Assembly (NCBI GenBank): GCA_960531495.1
Contig: OY482866.1
Coordinates: 9,033,707 to 9,097,706 of the forward strand
Source: Zeus faber
Taxonomy: Eukaryota; Chordata; Actinopteri; Zeiformes; Zeidae
Direction of reading: 5' to 3'
DNA length: 64,000 nt
Shown: positions 34,901-43,456 of the stretch, one piece after another
Layout: every line of letters begins with the position of its first letter
Numbering within the stretch: the first letter of the stretch is position 1
Notes under the pieces: generated by a model
Seen by the model: only the letters and a program-made list of their open reading frames with translations
What the model was told of the DNA's origin: nothing
Database searches by the model: none
Translations under genes and position numbers: made by a program

Positions 34901-34997
34901 ATATTGTCCGCTCACCTTTTCGCCGCACGGCTTCCCTGATGTGTCGGCCTTGTTTTTCTTCCAGTCAAACTTCTTTTGGAAAGCGGAGAAGCGGTGA
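16100..34997 (+). CDS. bank1: bank1: B-cell scaffold protein with ankyrin repeats (16 coding exons)
   Basis: Spliced gene whose exon phases all join into one frame of about 625 codons. Domain order: TIR-like domain (about 6-136), DBB (Dof/BCAP/BANK) domain (about 150-290), ankyrin segment (about 318-382), a YELM PI3K-type YxxM motif (about 397-400), an acidic stretch with DPYALL and DEEYDTIL, RPPAPTPRP...TPFIAQ, a helix with LIRLQERVKRG, and KINIVHH near the C-terminus. BANK1 is a B-cell adaptor that binds Src-family kinases and the IP3 receptor and promotes Ca2+ release. The paralogue pik3ap1 (BCAP) also has TIR, DBB and ankyrin parts, but YRCKLLVLS, ISTEQ, RPPAPTPRP and the head-to-head ppp3ca favour bank1. 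Human BANK1 is recalled as about 785 residues; part of the linker after the ankyrin segment is missing or unrecognised. Confidence 0.93.
16683..16910. repeat. MITE-like repeat with about 60-bp inverted ends, bank1 intron 1
   Basis: The left end (CAACTCAGGCCTTATTAAAA...) and the reverse complement of the right end (CAACCCAGACCTTTCTTAAA...) match over about 55-60 bases with some mismatches. A related half copy is at about 15,318-15,410. Small size, long inverted ends and no coding capacity suggest a non-autonomous DNA transposon. Confidence 0.7.
17021..17416 (+). CDS. bank1: bank1 exon 2, TIR-like domain
   Basis: The acceptor CTCTTTGCAG and a donor at 17,417 bound a 396-base exon encoding EDLVIIYESEAEQWATYL through ISTEQDAQEYLSTVTDIVRR. 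YRCKLLVLS, HPASSVVVLLCGV and ISTEQ match the BANK1 N-terminal TIR-like domain closely. In this family the domain takes part in Toll-receptor-linked and self-association contacts. Entry and exit are phase 1. Confidence 0.93.
18421..18563 (+). CDS. bank1: bank1 exon 3, start of DBB domain
   Basis: Acceptor TATTTCGCAG, donor GTGAGA. The exon encodes a low-conservation linker, then SLMVVPSRVCCG, which matches the opening strand of the DBB domain in BCAP and BANK1. Reading on without splicing hits a stop. The exon ends in phase 0. Confidence 0.88.
18740..18878 (+). CDS. bank1: bank1 exon 4, DBB domain
   Basis: Encodes SSAEVFLLSKDDV, GGEAEVEFGL and RVRVKPVRWNEHIVCVNTP, matching the DBB region of BANK1 (VEVEF, then RIRTRPALWN). 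The donor is GTAAGG at 18,879. The acceptor is a tandem GAGCAG (NAGNAG), so one extra Gln is possible. An in-frame upstream acceptor at 18,659 would add 27 residues but fits the family less well. Confidence 0.88.
19246..20296 (+). mobile_element. Tc1-like transposon, internally deleted, in bank1 intron 4
   Basis: Flanked by TA on both sides, as expected for Tc1/mariner. The ends start CAGACCTGGACACA and finish TGTCCACGTCTG, with long inverted repeats that include the matching GAAACAATG/CATTGTTTC segments. Inside is a broken plus-strand transposase. At 1,051 bp it is shorter than a usual 1.2-1.6 kb element. Confidence 0.88.
19579..20105 (+). pseudogene. Tc1-like transposase remnant
   Basis: The N-terminal part is interrupted by stops (one follows GLSEEI). 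The open part from 19,881 gives MSDPTIRRFLSDGGLHGRRP and, near 20,040, WTDESKLALFG, which carries the second catalytic Asp of the Tc1 DDE domain. The frame then runs into the 3' inverted repeat, so the C-terminal third, including the last catalytic residue, is gone. It cannot encode an active enzyme. Confidence 0.85.
20425..20567 (+). CDS. bank1: bank1 exon 5, DBB domain
   Basis: Acceptor TTTGCTGCAG, donor GTACGC. Encodes ALPAGEATVTLLRGGAPL, then KTTLQFYSDLEEVDRLL and DPVQFMYQ. These match the end of the DBB domain; BCAP has a similar segment ending NPVEFMCQ. Enters in phase 1 and leaves in phase 0. Confidence 0.92.
21220..21292. repeat. bank1: (CA)n microsatellite, bank1 intron 5
   Basis: About 36 CA copies, 295 bp before bank1 exon 6. 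Confidence 0.95.
21588..21702 (+). CDS. bank1: bank1 exon 6, DBB-ankyrin linker helices
   Basis: Acceptor CTGTATCTCAG, donor GTAACG. Encodes ALQVSSVEELDEKLASMLLE, then GLPSGGFQELQSADTHER, matching the BANK1 segment with SIEELDGVLTSIF. A second acceptor nine bases downstream (TCTGCAG) would drop Ala-Leu-Gln. Confidence 0.9.
22430..22626 (+). CDS. bank1: bank1 exon 7, ankyrin segment
   Basis: Acceptor CTCTTCCACAG, donor GTAACC. Encodes DVPSLLHFAAQNGLKTVASL, then LLQCPGATRAL and GQTPVDVALSRGHVELHILL. The LLHFAA...GLK...LLQCPGA pattern is the ankyrin-like helix pair shared by BANK1 and BCAP. Phase 1 in, phase 0 out. Confidence 0.93.
24030..24420. repeat. Diverged relative of the ATTAAAGTGGAAATCC repeat
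   Basis: Starts GTTAAAGTGGAAATCC and carries ATAAATACATTGAGTGGC near 24,296 and an (A)n(TAA)n stretch. Lies in bank1 intron 7. The right boundary is uncertain. Confidence 0.5.
25170..25530. repeat. Second intron 7 relative of the same repeat
   Basis: Shares GAATGCTCATCCATATTGAC and TTTACGGACCGCAACT-type words with the 24,030 copy and AATACATCGAACGGCTGTTT with the 32,189 copy. The boundaries are approximate. Confidence 0.5.
25911..26015. repeat. (AC)n microsatellite, bank1 intron 7
   Basis: About 52 copies with one ACGC interruption. Confidence 0.95.
26271..26566. repeat. MITE-like repeat in bank1 intron 7
   Basis: Starts CAGGGGTTCCCAAC and ends near GGGTTGGGAATC, an inverted pair. An internal stretch (about 26,372-26,450: GTGGTCATTTTTGG...GGTTTTCAGGG) has a reverse-oriented relative at about 37,180-37,270, so the sequence is dispersed. 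Confidence 0.6.
26773..26815. repeat. 19-bp perfect hairpin, bank1 intron 7
   Basis: TACGCAAGTGCAAATAGTG, five bases (TCGCG), then the exact reverse complement. It is mixed in composition, not simple sequence. Confidence 0.9.
28955..29018 (+). CDS. bank1: bank1 exon 8, YxxM motif
   Basis: Acceptor GTTCTTGCAG, donor GTGAGC. Encodes NMFNPRKDSGDAGVYELMCA. VYELM is a YxxM motif of the type that binds PI3K p85 SH2 domains once phosphorylated, in the position of the first such motif in BCAP. Phase 0 in, phase 1 out. Confidence 0.85.
29394..29597 (+). CDS. bank1: bank1 exon 9, acidic tyrosine and proline-rich region
   Basis: Acceptor TTTTCTACTCACAG, donor GTGAGC. Encodes an acidic run (EEEREEEEDPYALLG), DEEYDTILNPSS, then RPPAPTPRP and ATPFIAQ. 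Human BANK1 carries the same order (DPYTF, SEYDMIL, RPPAPTPRP, TPYIAQ). The tyrosines are candidate phosphosites and the PxxP stretch a candidate SH3 ligand. Confidence 0.93.
29698..29926. repeat. Dispersed hAT-like repeat, bank1 intron 9
   Basis: GGTCCGGGGACCCC...GTTCCAGGGGGTCCCC, ending AAAAAGGTTGAGAATCG. The same layout recurs at 58,078-58,361, where the pattern is GGACCCCCAGGGGTCC...AAAAAGGTTGAGAAAG. Confidence 0.65.
30110..30168. repeat. (GA)n tract, bank1 intron 9
   Basis: Purine-only GA run with one GCGATAG break. The complementary strand is a pyrimidine tract. A (CA)n tract at about 30,410-30,446 and a (GGT)n run at 30,786-30,817 lie in the same intron. Confidence 0.9.
31788..31900. 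repeat. (TTA)n joined to (AAT)n, bank1 intron 9
   Basis: About 24 copies of TTA followed after a short T run by 12 copies of AAT. The two arms are mutually complementary, so a 36-bp or longer hairpin could form. Confidence 0.9.
32093..32155 (+). CDS. bank1: bank1 exon 10
   Basis: Acceptor TGGTTTTTCCAG, donor GTGAAC. Encodes VFQKKAMMGNPGTLYSFHPR, continuing IAQ-VFQ(K/Q)K as in human BANK1. A 63-base phase 1 to phase 1 exon, so skipping it would keep the frame. Confidence 0.85.
32189..32378. repeat. MITE-like repeat in bank1 intron 10, with two relatives in intron 7
   Basis: The ends ATTAAAGTGGAAATCC and the reverse complement of its right end (ATTAAAGCAGTAATCC) are inverted repeats of 16 bases with three mismatches. 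The core GCGCAAATACATTGAATGG recurs with changes at about 24,293-24,320 and about 25,434-25,460. Confidence 0.65.
32590..32780 (+). CDS. bank1: bank1 exon 11, C-terminal helix region
   Basis: Acceptor CCCTCCTCCGCAG, donor GTAAGA. Encodes STYDTFVPNQAPKPEQ, then LIRLQERVKRGSLHMDEA and FADWPHARKGADAVGQ, matching BANK1 LILLQEKVKNGKMSMDEAL and FKHW. The frame stays open past the donor for a further 94 codons (to 33,062), so partial intron retention would not truncate at once. Confidence 0.92.
32841..32864 (+). CDS. bank1: bank1 exon 12, possible 24-base microexon
   Basis: In-frame EPYAQITK between a 60-bp intron and a good donor (GTGAGG). The exon after it joins in phase 0 with or without this piece. 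The acceptor (GTGCTGGAG) is weak and the match to BANK1 here is poor. Alternatives are direct joining of exon 11 to exon 13, or reading exon 11 through to 32,864. Confidence 0.4.
32981..33026 (+). CDS. bank1: bank1 exon 13, glutamine run
   Basis: Acceptor TCTGCCCCTCAG, donor GTAAAC. Encodes EPPPQQQQQDNDSVY, matching the human PEEENVY segment, with a short CAG-coded Gln run. Phase 0 in, phase 1 out. Confidence 0.8.
33731..33760 (+). CDS. bank1: bank1 exon 14
   Basis: A 30-base exon (acceptor CTCTTCCACAG, donor GTAAGT) that completes DKINIVHHTP. Human BANK1 has NKLTIVHH at this place, which identifies so short an exon. Phase 1 in and out. Confidence 0.88.
34029..34105 (+). CDS. bank1: bank1 exon 15
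   Basis: Acceptor TCTCCCCCAG, donor GTGAGT. Encodes KAAANELRRGSLPAESNFYS, then KPLKGQ, comparable to human ENKFYNVHF. Phase 1 in, phase 0 out. Confidence 0.82.
34140..34245. repeat. (CA)n followed by (GA)n, bank1 intron 15
   Basis: CA repeats with GC/CC/GA interruptions, then GAGAGA. It starts about 35 bp after exon 15. A poly-C run follows at about 34,393-34,415. Confidence 0.9.
34965..34997 (+). CDS. bank1: bank1 exon 16, C-terminus and stop
   Basis: Acceptor TTTTTCTTCCAG. Encodes SNFFWKAEKR then TGA, parallel to the short basic human tail (EFGFCCKKDH). The stop is followed at once by AG|GTGAGT, a near-perfect donor. Confidence 0.8.
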   Translation, partial: SNFFWKAEKR

Positions 34998-35161
34998 AGG
35001 TGAGTTTAAAAACATCTGGATACAAGACACATCAGCCCTAATCCACCATGTCTATTGAACTAGCCTGACAAAACCGAGAGGGGAAAAAAAAAAAAAATAA
35101 TAAAATCAAAAGATTTTCACGATATTATTTATACATTCTCCGTACTCGCAGGTTCAAGCTG

Positions 35162-35167
35162 AATAAA
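35162..35167 (+). terminator. bank1: Candidate poly(A) signal for bank1
   Basis: AATAAA about 165 bases after the bank1 stop; another lies at 35,099-35,104 in an A-rich run. Either could serve if the 3' UTR is unspliced. If the donor at 35,000 is used, the real signal lies further downstream. Confidence 0.35.
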
Positions 35168-36134
35168 CTCCCATGGATTTTGGAGTTTCACGGTGTAAAA
35201 TCAATTTGTTTTAATCATTTGTTTTTCCACAAAAAAAAAAAAAAAGTTGTTCCGTGGATTTTCAATTTCATCATATTTGCTATTTTAAAGATATTTTAGT
35301 CATAAATGAACAGTTTTGAGTTTTTCCCACACCAATGTAAAAGCAAAACACCTGTCCCATATGGTTTTATTTTTAAACGGTGCAGTAACAAAACTCATTC
35401 ACCGCAAGTAATGTGAAATAATCACCATGGTCTACGGCTGACTTGTTCACATTCATCCTCTTATCAACAACCTCATAACCTTTGAAAGAGTGTTGTATAT
35501 AAGTTATATATTTTCCCATGATTTACTACACATTTATTTAAAGTGTTCAAAGGAACTTCTACATGTATTTTTTAGATTAAGAAAGAGCCAATTCTTACGT
35601 TGTACCTCAGACTATGAACAACATTCATAGCAATATCGGTAATCTTCTAAAAATCATTTCAAAGTTGATGGCAATGAAATACACTTTTGCGGAACAAACA
35701 AAGGGTTAAAATGATTTCATTCAGATGGAAAAACACCTTAGAAAGCCAATTTAAAAAAAAAAAAAAAACGGTTGAAGGAAAATAATACTACGGGTACTAA
35801 AAGGCTCCGCAGTCGGCTTTGGCGAGGCGAGGCCATTGGCAGCCGTGACGATTATATTCCTGCTGCGTCTGAAAAGCTTCCGAGTACCTGATGTTTCTGA
35901 GTAAAACGGAGCCCTGGAGGTTTCGGGGGAAATGCGATTGTTTATGCGGCGGTGGACGTTGTGGCCGGAGGGGGTTCATGGCATTCTTTAGTTTTAATAT
36001 CATCCACTCGTACATGCAAGTGGACTAAGCGATTTATTTATTTATTTATTTATTAGGGTGGCTTATTTGTTCCCCCCCTTTTCACCGAATGGGGCATTAA
36101 TCCACTGGTACATTCAGTTGTCAGTGCTCAATGT

Positions 36135-36373
36135 CAGGGTTACCCAAACTTATTTTTATTGCTAGGCCCCCTTGCCGAACCTAAGCTCTGGCTGGGGAGC
36201 CCCCCTAAAAATTAAGAAATAAAAATAAGATCAATTGAGCAGACAAGCATTAAGCTATTAAACATCGAAAAATATTGTATATAAAAACATAAAAAGATAT
36301 GATTTGCCCGCAGGCCCATGCAATTCTTTCACGGATCCATAGGGACCTCCAGAACCCTGTTTGGGAACGCCTG
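36135..36373. mobile_element. hAT-like MITE
   Basis: The ends CAGGGTTACCCAAAC and GTTTGGGAACGCCTG are inverted relatives. The flanks CTCAATGT and CTCTCTGT share 6 of 8 bases. Another repeat piece starts directly after it (TTTTTCAACCGCTGGTTCCT). Confidence 0.65.
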
Positions 36374-37016
36374 CTCTCTGTCAATGTTTTTCAACCGCTG
36401 GTTCCTGACCTGGCAGTGGCTCGAGGAAATTTGGCTACCGGGCCAGAGAGTTTTGGGTCCAGAAAAGAGAAACTTGATTTTGTGACAAGAAGCGGGGCTG
36501 TTCCCCCCTCGCGCAATAAAGTATTGGTCTTTTTGATGTTCAGTCTATGTCTATCTATATATCTGTTTCTGTGCTTGTCAGCATAGCTGCGTGCCCAAAC
36601 CAATAAAACAAAAAACAAAAAAAAACAAAAAAAAAAACACGTGTGGAATATTTTTCACGAACCTAAAGTTTTATTGTTATGATGTGTGGAAAGGCAGTAA
36701 AGGAATGCAGCTCAGATTATATGGAGCCTATGCACAAGGCGCAGGATGGGGCGAGCTGTAAATATGGTTGTGAAGCGTGAAGTTAATGATCCAGGTGGAG
36801 AGGCAGAAGGAGCTTTAGTACAATAAGGCAAAACACAACGCTTGGGGAAGCGGTTGCCACGGCAATTGGGCCGTAAGTATGATTGTTACTGTACATCTAG
36901 GAGGTCATCTAGGTTTCAAATGTGTTGGTTATCATGATTGTGCTGAGTTGTTATTGTAACAAGTAGGCGTGTATTTATATATTATATATCAATATCGATA
37001 TATATTAAAACATATA

Positions 37017-37400
37017 GTGATGTTTCCCAAACAGGGATGCTAGAGGACGCGTGGGGGGGGGGGGGTTGCATGGCCTTGGAAAATTTGAGGCATGTTTGCT
37101 ATTCGTCAAATATTGGTTATGAAATCCACAAGTACAACTTACATGTGTAAGTTCCATTATAGATTTTAATGAAATCCATCCATTATGTTCGAATGGATCG
37201 TACGCCCTAAAAACCTTGCTCCCTCTGCCATAAAAATAGAAACAAAATTCAGACAAAAATGACCACCGTACATTAACCACAAGGTGGCGCCGTCACACCA
37301 ACTGGGAGGAGAGAGGAAAAACCTGCCGGGGTCAAAACGAAAGGTCATGGAAAGTCTTTGTCTCGCTTCTTATGGAAATGAGGTTTAGATCTGACCCCTT
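37017..37400. repeat. Dispersed repeat fragment
   Basis: Contains GTTTCCCAAACAGGGATG and, at 37,180-37,270, sequence related in reverse orientation to the repeat at 26,372-26,450. The boundaries are uncertain. Confidence 0.45.
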
Positions 37401-38447
37401 GAAAAATAAAAATAAAAATGTTAATGATTGTTGTCATTATTCATTAGAATTTGTTATTCACAATGCAATTCGCTAAACCCTTCCTAAATCTCTTGATTCA
37501 ATTATTTTGTCGACTTGGCTTTGGCTACTATTTTTTTTTAAACATTATCATTATTATTATTAAATTTGAACTTTAGACGATTCATATATGACCGAAGTAA
37601 ACACAACACATTCAACCGATTACATTTTTTTTTTTTTTTTTTTTTAATAAAATGAATGACAAATAAAAATGTAAGAAGACATCAGCCTTTTGTGGATGCT
37701 GGATACCATCAACATGTTTAATTGAGGGATTAAGGCTTCTTGATCAAAAGTTTTAAAGCTGGGATCATATTGGACCCCCCATTTCTCCGTTAGCGTGTAT
37801 AAAATATGTCGGCGGCTTGAGACACAATCTGAAGCCGTATCCCGAATTTCACTCCCCTCCCAGAGGTACGTCTGGGCCTGCAGGTGAGAAATTCCTTTCT
37901 TGGGACCGTGTGTTAACATGGGGACACAACTGGCAACCCGTTCACCACTGGAACATCAAACCCACTCCTGGGCGAATGAAGGAAAGCGGAGCGGGAGGGG
38001 GGGATTGGGAGAATGCATCGCTAATTCCACGCTTGGTGTGGAAGCCCTGGCAGCGGCTGAACCGGGTGCCAACAAAGCAGCTGGGTACACGCCGGGCACA
38101 TTTTCCTGTTCAATCATGCTCTTTGTGAATAATATGTATAAAAGCCAGTCCTACTTGGACCTGCCAGTTAGCCTTTGGAGATGATCCGGCTTCTGGACCC
38201 CGTGGCATTTGCGGCATATGTTTGTCTCTCACCTGCTGAGAATATTTCAGCGGATGCGTCAGGCGTGGCCGGCGAGATTGGCCCGGGAATTATCGTGCAT
38301 GCGAATAACAGTTCGACGGCGCCCCGAAGGACGAGACCTAAAAAATGACGCGGTATCTACTGAGGTTGCTAACGATTTGTGCCAGGGGACTGGAGGCCCT
38401 TCTCCCAGGTAGGAAAGAACTCCAACCTCAGCCTGAGCCCTATGACA

Positions 38448-38511
38448 CCCACACGCACGCACACACACACACACACACGCACGTACACACACACACACAC
38501 ACACACACACT
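38448..38511. repeat. Imperfect (CA)n microsatellite
   Basis: CA copies with CGCACG interruptions. Confidence 0.92.
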
Positions 38512-39534
38512 TAAAAAAACCTTTAAAAACAAGATTAGTTGGGAGGATATAGATTTAAAATAAAATACAATTACGCTTTTAAGTTTGTGTGATTTATGGA
38601 GACTTTTTAAAACAGTACAAATTGTCTTTCTCTTTTTCGCTCGAGATAAATGGGAAGAATGAATAACAAACCCTCACAAAAAGAATAGAAAAAAATAAGT
38701 TACTTAGTTCCTTTCCATTTAAAGAACAAATACTATTAGTTCTGTTTATTATCAACCATGGACAGTTTTTTTTTTTGTTTTTTTTACTTCCAACATCCCA
38801 ACACAGAGTCTTCAAAAAACCATTCACGTACCTCCCATAACACCGAGGACACGATACAGAGCAGAAACACGCTCGGTTTAGATCAAAATAGATTTATGTA
38901 CTTAGAAATGATCAGGTAAGTATGCTATGATTTTGTACAACTGGATCCATTCTTCATTTTTTTATTGACAAGCAGCATCTCAGCCTCTCACCAGATAAAA
39001 GATTTATAATATCCACAGCGGCCCGCTGAGGATTAAATCACAGCGCAATGTCTCCTTGTCAAAACGTGGCTCTCGTCTGCAAGGCAACGAGGGGGTCCAC
39101 ACACACCGGATGAGAGGAGATATACTGCAGGGTCTGGTTAAATTGGCATGAAAAAAATGAAAAAATAAAAAATAAAAGTCAACCGTGAACCGGGATGATA
39201 CTCGCCAAACTTATGACACGATAAATAAAATAACGGGTAAACCGTGAAATTGCTTTGCCATTACTATGCTTTGCCATCAGGACCCAACGCGTTTTGACCA
39301 GACCAACCCAGTGAAAGTGAATTCCTAAAGTTTCCCCCCTTGACCGTGCGACACCTCAACTCTTTCCTTCGGTGTTTATTCCTTTTCACTTGTTGTCGTG
39401 GTTGTTGTTTTTTTGTGCCAAGGCCTACGACGCACGCGCACGGACGCAGCAGGTTCTCCTCAGCCTACGCAAAACGTAGGGCCTTGGCTTCGAGAGGGAC
39501 TGTGGCTCCAACCCAGCGGTGCGGTAGTCTAGGC

Positions 39535-39765
39535 CAGGGTTTCTCAAATGAGCGTACTCCTACTCCTCGAGGTACTCTGTAAAAAAATAAAAATAAAATA
39601 AAATAAAAATGCGTGAAAAAAAAAATTGGTTATAAATAATTTACATACAGTACATCATTTATGTGCGTTTTCTTATATATTTTTTTCTCCCGATGCCAGT
39701 GAAGGGGGTACTCAGCTGAAAAAAAAATAAAAAAAAATCCTACTAATAAAGTTTGAGAACCACTG
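39535..39765. mobile_element. hAT-type MITE with 8-bp target duplication
   Basis: The ends CAGGGTTTCTCAAA and GTTTGAGAACCACTG are inverted relatives. The flanks are GTCTAGGC and GTCTAGGG (7 of 8 identical), fitting the 8-bp duplication made by hAT transposases. The interior is AT-rich without coding capacity. Confidence 0.82.
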
Positions 39766-40098
39766 GTCTAGGGCTGCGGTCTTGGAGAGATGGGATTAAA
39801 CAGTCGACACATCAATAACATCGCCGCGCCGCCGCTTCCAACTGTTCAGGCCTACGCCGATAGAAACATCAAAGGCCAAACTACTGCCTGAACCATGTAC
39901 TGATTACCGGCGGGTGCGGGGGGTTACACACTTTGGCGGACGATAGCATTGCCGGTTTGGACACAAGCCCCCCTTTTTTTTTAATTTTATTTTTTTTTAA
40001 GCAGATAGCCGAGAATGCAGGCACCAACACCACTGTTTAGAACGTCTCCATTATAAACCTCAGTATTCACATGAATGAACACCCAGACGCACAAAAAC

Positions 40099-40211
<113 letters not shown>

Positions 40212-40966
40212 ACTCACACACACTCTCCCCTCCTTGGTTTGTCCTCTCTCCAGCCCCAGGATTAGGGTTGGGGATTGTGCACAGCTGTTCCCAAACATCC
40301 CGATAAAAATCTGACAATTTCACAGTCAGTGGCATTCTTTCATCCCCTAATCCACACAGACACACCGGGCGTCCAAGAACCTCGGATAGCTGGACTAGAA
40401 CTAGCTCATCCACGCTGACCCGGGGATCGATGTGAACCCCCCCCCCCCCCGCCCCTTCGATAGTCAACCGGGCGGAGGGTGCTGGTGTGGAGCAGCGTCT
40501 CCATCTCCAGGACGCTAGAAAAAGGGAATCGGATTCGGCGGGAACCGTAGCTACTCAATTTTTTATTTTTGGCATCGAGCGCACGTGTTGTGGCCTTGGA
40601 GGGATGAGCGAAGTAAGGAAAAGCGAGGATGTACGTCCATCTGGCACGGCTCTGTACCCATAAAGCAGTCCAAGCAGCTGCTCCGTCACACGTTTTGGAC
40701 CCCTCCCTTGGGACCCCTCGGCTTTGCAGGTGAAGAGGATAAAAGTGCAGAACGCCTCTGAAAACCAACGGTATTGTTTTCTCCATTGGCGTGACATTAG
40801 CGGCCGAGTTTTCCTGGCAAAGCGGGAGGCACGGCCAGCCCTCAAACTCGAGAGATTCGGCCCCGCTTCGGTATTTAAAACAAAAACGGGCTGGCGGAGC
40901 TGACGCCGAGGAATAGACAGGCGGTATTCAGCTTTTAGAAATCTGAAATGAATTATCACTTCAGAG

Positions 40967-41272
40967 TAGGGCTGAGCTATGTTGATATCGTCAATTTTTT
41001 GACGAATTGACAATATTCCGGGGATGACTATTCATAATATACTTTCATAAGATATTTACACATAAGAAGTATTTTACAAACAATTGTTAGTAATGTGCAT
41101 ATCATGCCAAGCAGGTAGAGGCGCTGATCAGAACAGCTCTACGAAGCCCAGAAAATTGCCTGCAGCCTTAAAGTCAACTATATTGTGATATCACCACAAT
41201 TAAAATTGCGATACCCGGTCATGATATTCATCACAACATCGTTATTATGACAATATATCGCCCATCCCTTTA
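40967..41272. mobile_element. hAT-type MITE with ATATCG-rich ends
   Basis: Starts TAGGGCTGAGCTATGTTGAT and ends CAATATATCGCCCATCCCTT plus TA. The flanks CTTCAGAG and CTTCACAG agree at 7 of 8 bases. It is full of GATATCG/CGATATC words, like a fragment at about 7,640-7,740 in the ppp3ca intron. Confidence 0.78.
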
Positions 41273-42763
41273 CTTCACAGCAACGGAAAAATGCGCCGTG
41301 AATCAGAAAGGCAAGGAAATAGAATTGACTCTACAAACCCGTGGGGAATTTCAGTCTGCCGCTGGCGCAGCAGAGCCCCGGGGGAGGCTTTGCGGGGGCT
41401 ACTGGCCGAGGACACGTCGATTCTGACGGGACCCGGTGCACGTCGAAAAAGCCAGATGAAGTCCAATTTGCTTAAGAGGCCGTGTGGACTCAGCTGAATG
41501 ACGCTAAAGCTAACACGATAAGCAGATGATTTTATGGTGGTGCATTTTGAACGGGGCGCAGCAGTGCCTTGTCAAATAAGGGGGGGCGGGGGGGTGGGGG
41601 GGATCTGTCTTGCTTGGCTATATCGCATTTGTTTTGGGAGATTATCGGTTCAGGAAACCTGGACAATTTTAGATTAAGGAAAAGAATCAAACTGAAACCA
41701 TTGTTGGAACGTTTATTCTGGCCGAATCAAATGTAACACCTTAAGTGTTACATTGCTAAAGAAAATGTTTATAATTCACAGATGATCAATAAAACGACGT
41801 AAAAGGAGGTATATTGACGTACACAGTTAAACGAAAGTTGTTAATTGGTTAATAAGTCAACTTCCACCGATATGACATTTCAGAGATAATGAGTCTCAGA
41901 TGACAATAAAGTGTTTGAGTAATAGTAATGCACTCTCGGGAGACTCATCTCCGCAGATTCATCTCCCCTTTCTGATCAGGTCTTCCGACAACCGAAGCAC
42001 TCCAGCCGAGTTCCAGGTTCCCTGTTTTCAAAGTCCAACAACACCAGGAATAATCCTTTTAATGCCAGGGCCCCTCCCTGGAGCACGGCTCGCCGCGGCC
42101 TGGCATCTGCCAAAGGGCACAGGTACGGAGTCGAGTGCCCTTGTCGTGCCCTTATCGTTTTGATCTCTGCGGATCCTGCTACGGGGCTCTGTCTTTGGGC
42201 CCTAAGCACAGGGGCCCCGCGACGGCACCTCTGCGTCTTTGTGGCTTTGGGAAGATTAATAGGCCTCCTCCTCCGAGCGGCTTTCTGAGGCAGCGCCCAA
42301 GCGTGTTCAAGCTGTCGGGTTTTGCCGGAGACGAAAAGGGGCTCCCGGATAATTCCGCCGCGGGTCAGGTTGTGTGTTCTGCATTTCCAATGATTTGGGA
42401 AAAGGTCACATCCGTAGGGCCGAACCAGGGCCAGGAGCCCCACTGAGATACCTAAGGGATTACTATTACCTGAGGTCAATTCAAACTGCAAGCAATGTGG
42501 ACTGTGGAATATGCCAACCCTAACCCTAAACCCCAACTATTCCTATCTTTCAAAGTGCTGTATTGTGTACACTTTGGTCGATAGATATACTGTATAACAT
42601 ATTCTAAACTACTAAAAATGTGCAATGATACAATTGTATGAAAATTGACTTTGTACATTTTTTTTTTTTATTCTCAATGAATGCTGCGATTTCTGACCAA
42701 AGCTATGCTAATGCATAGAATTTACCCACTGGACAATCCCACTCCTACAGCTGATCAAACAGC

Positions 42764-42767
42764 GCAC

Positions 42768-42820
<53 letters not shown>
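42764..42820. repeat. (CA)n microsatellite
   Basis: About 27 CA copies with one CGCA break. Confidence 0.95.
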
Positions 42821-42822
<2 letters not shown>

Positions 42823-43313
42823 ACACACGAATACAAACAAACATGTATTCTCCCTCACAGTTTCACACAAACACGCAGCGCGGTTTACCAACACAACGGT
42901 GAGGATTATGGATTAATGGCGATATGAATGATGACAAACATGCTGTACATATCATATTGACACAGCCGTCTATCAGTGGGGGTGCTAATCACACGCAAAT
43001 ACCGGGGTCATCGTGCTGATTTGTGAGTATCTGTGGCATTCGAATATCTAACATCCTTATAAAAAACTTTTTCAACATTATATAAATTCTCTACACCTCA
43101 AATAATAAGCAAACAAAACTGAAACTGAGATTTTTTTTATTTTTTTTTCACTTTAAATGAAACGACGACTACAAAAGCACATTATGCAAAAAGTTTAGGG
43201 AATTTTATGCAAGGGCTTTTGGCCCGAAACCATTTTAATGATTTTTTCTCCTCACTCAGTTGCAGGTGAGGGCCTTTGATTCCGCTTGAGTCACGCCTCT
43301 GATAACACAACCA

Positions 43314-43324
43314 AGCACGCACGC

Positions 43325-43391
<67 letters not shown>

Positions 43392-43417
43392 CAAGTTCAA
43401 ACCGCCGATAACATACT

Positions 43418-43456
<39 letters not shown>

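Noticed and set aside
16100-34997. Identification as pik3ap1 (BCAP) instead of bank1
   Set aside because: DBB and YxxM parts resemble BCAP, but the TIR-like domain, RPPAPTPRP/TPFIAQ, NIVHH and the neighbour ppp3ca all point to bank1.
41976-42536. A 186-codon minus-strand open frame
   Set aside because: GC-richer sequence with no family-like motif; composition explains the length.
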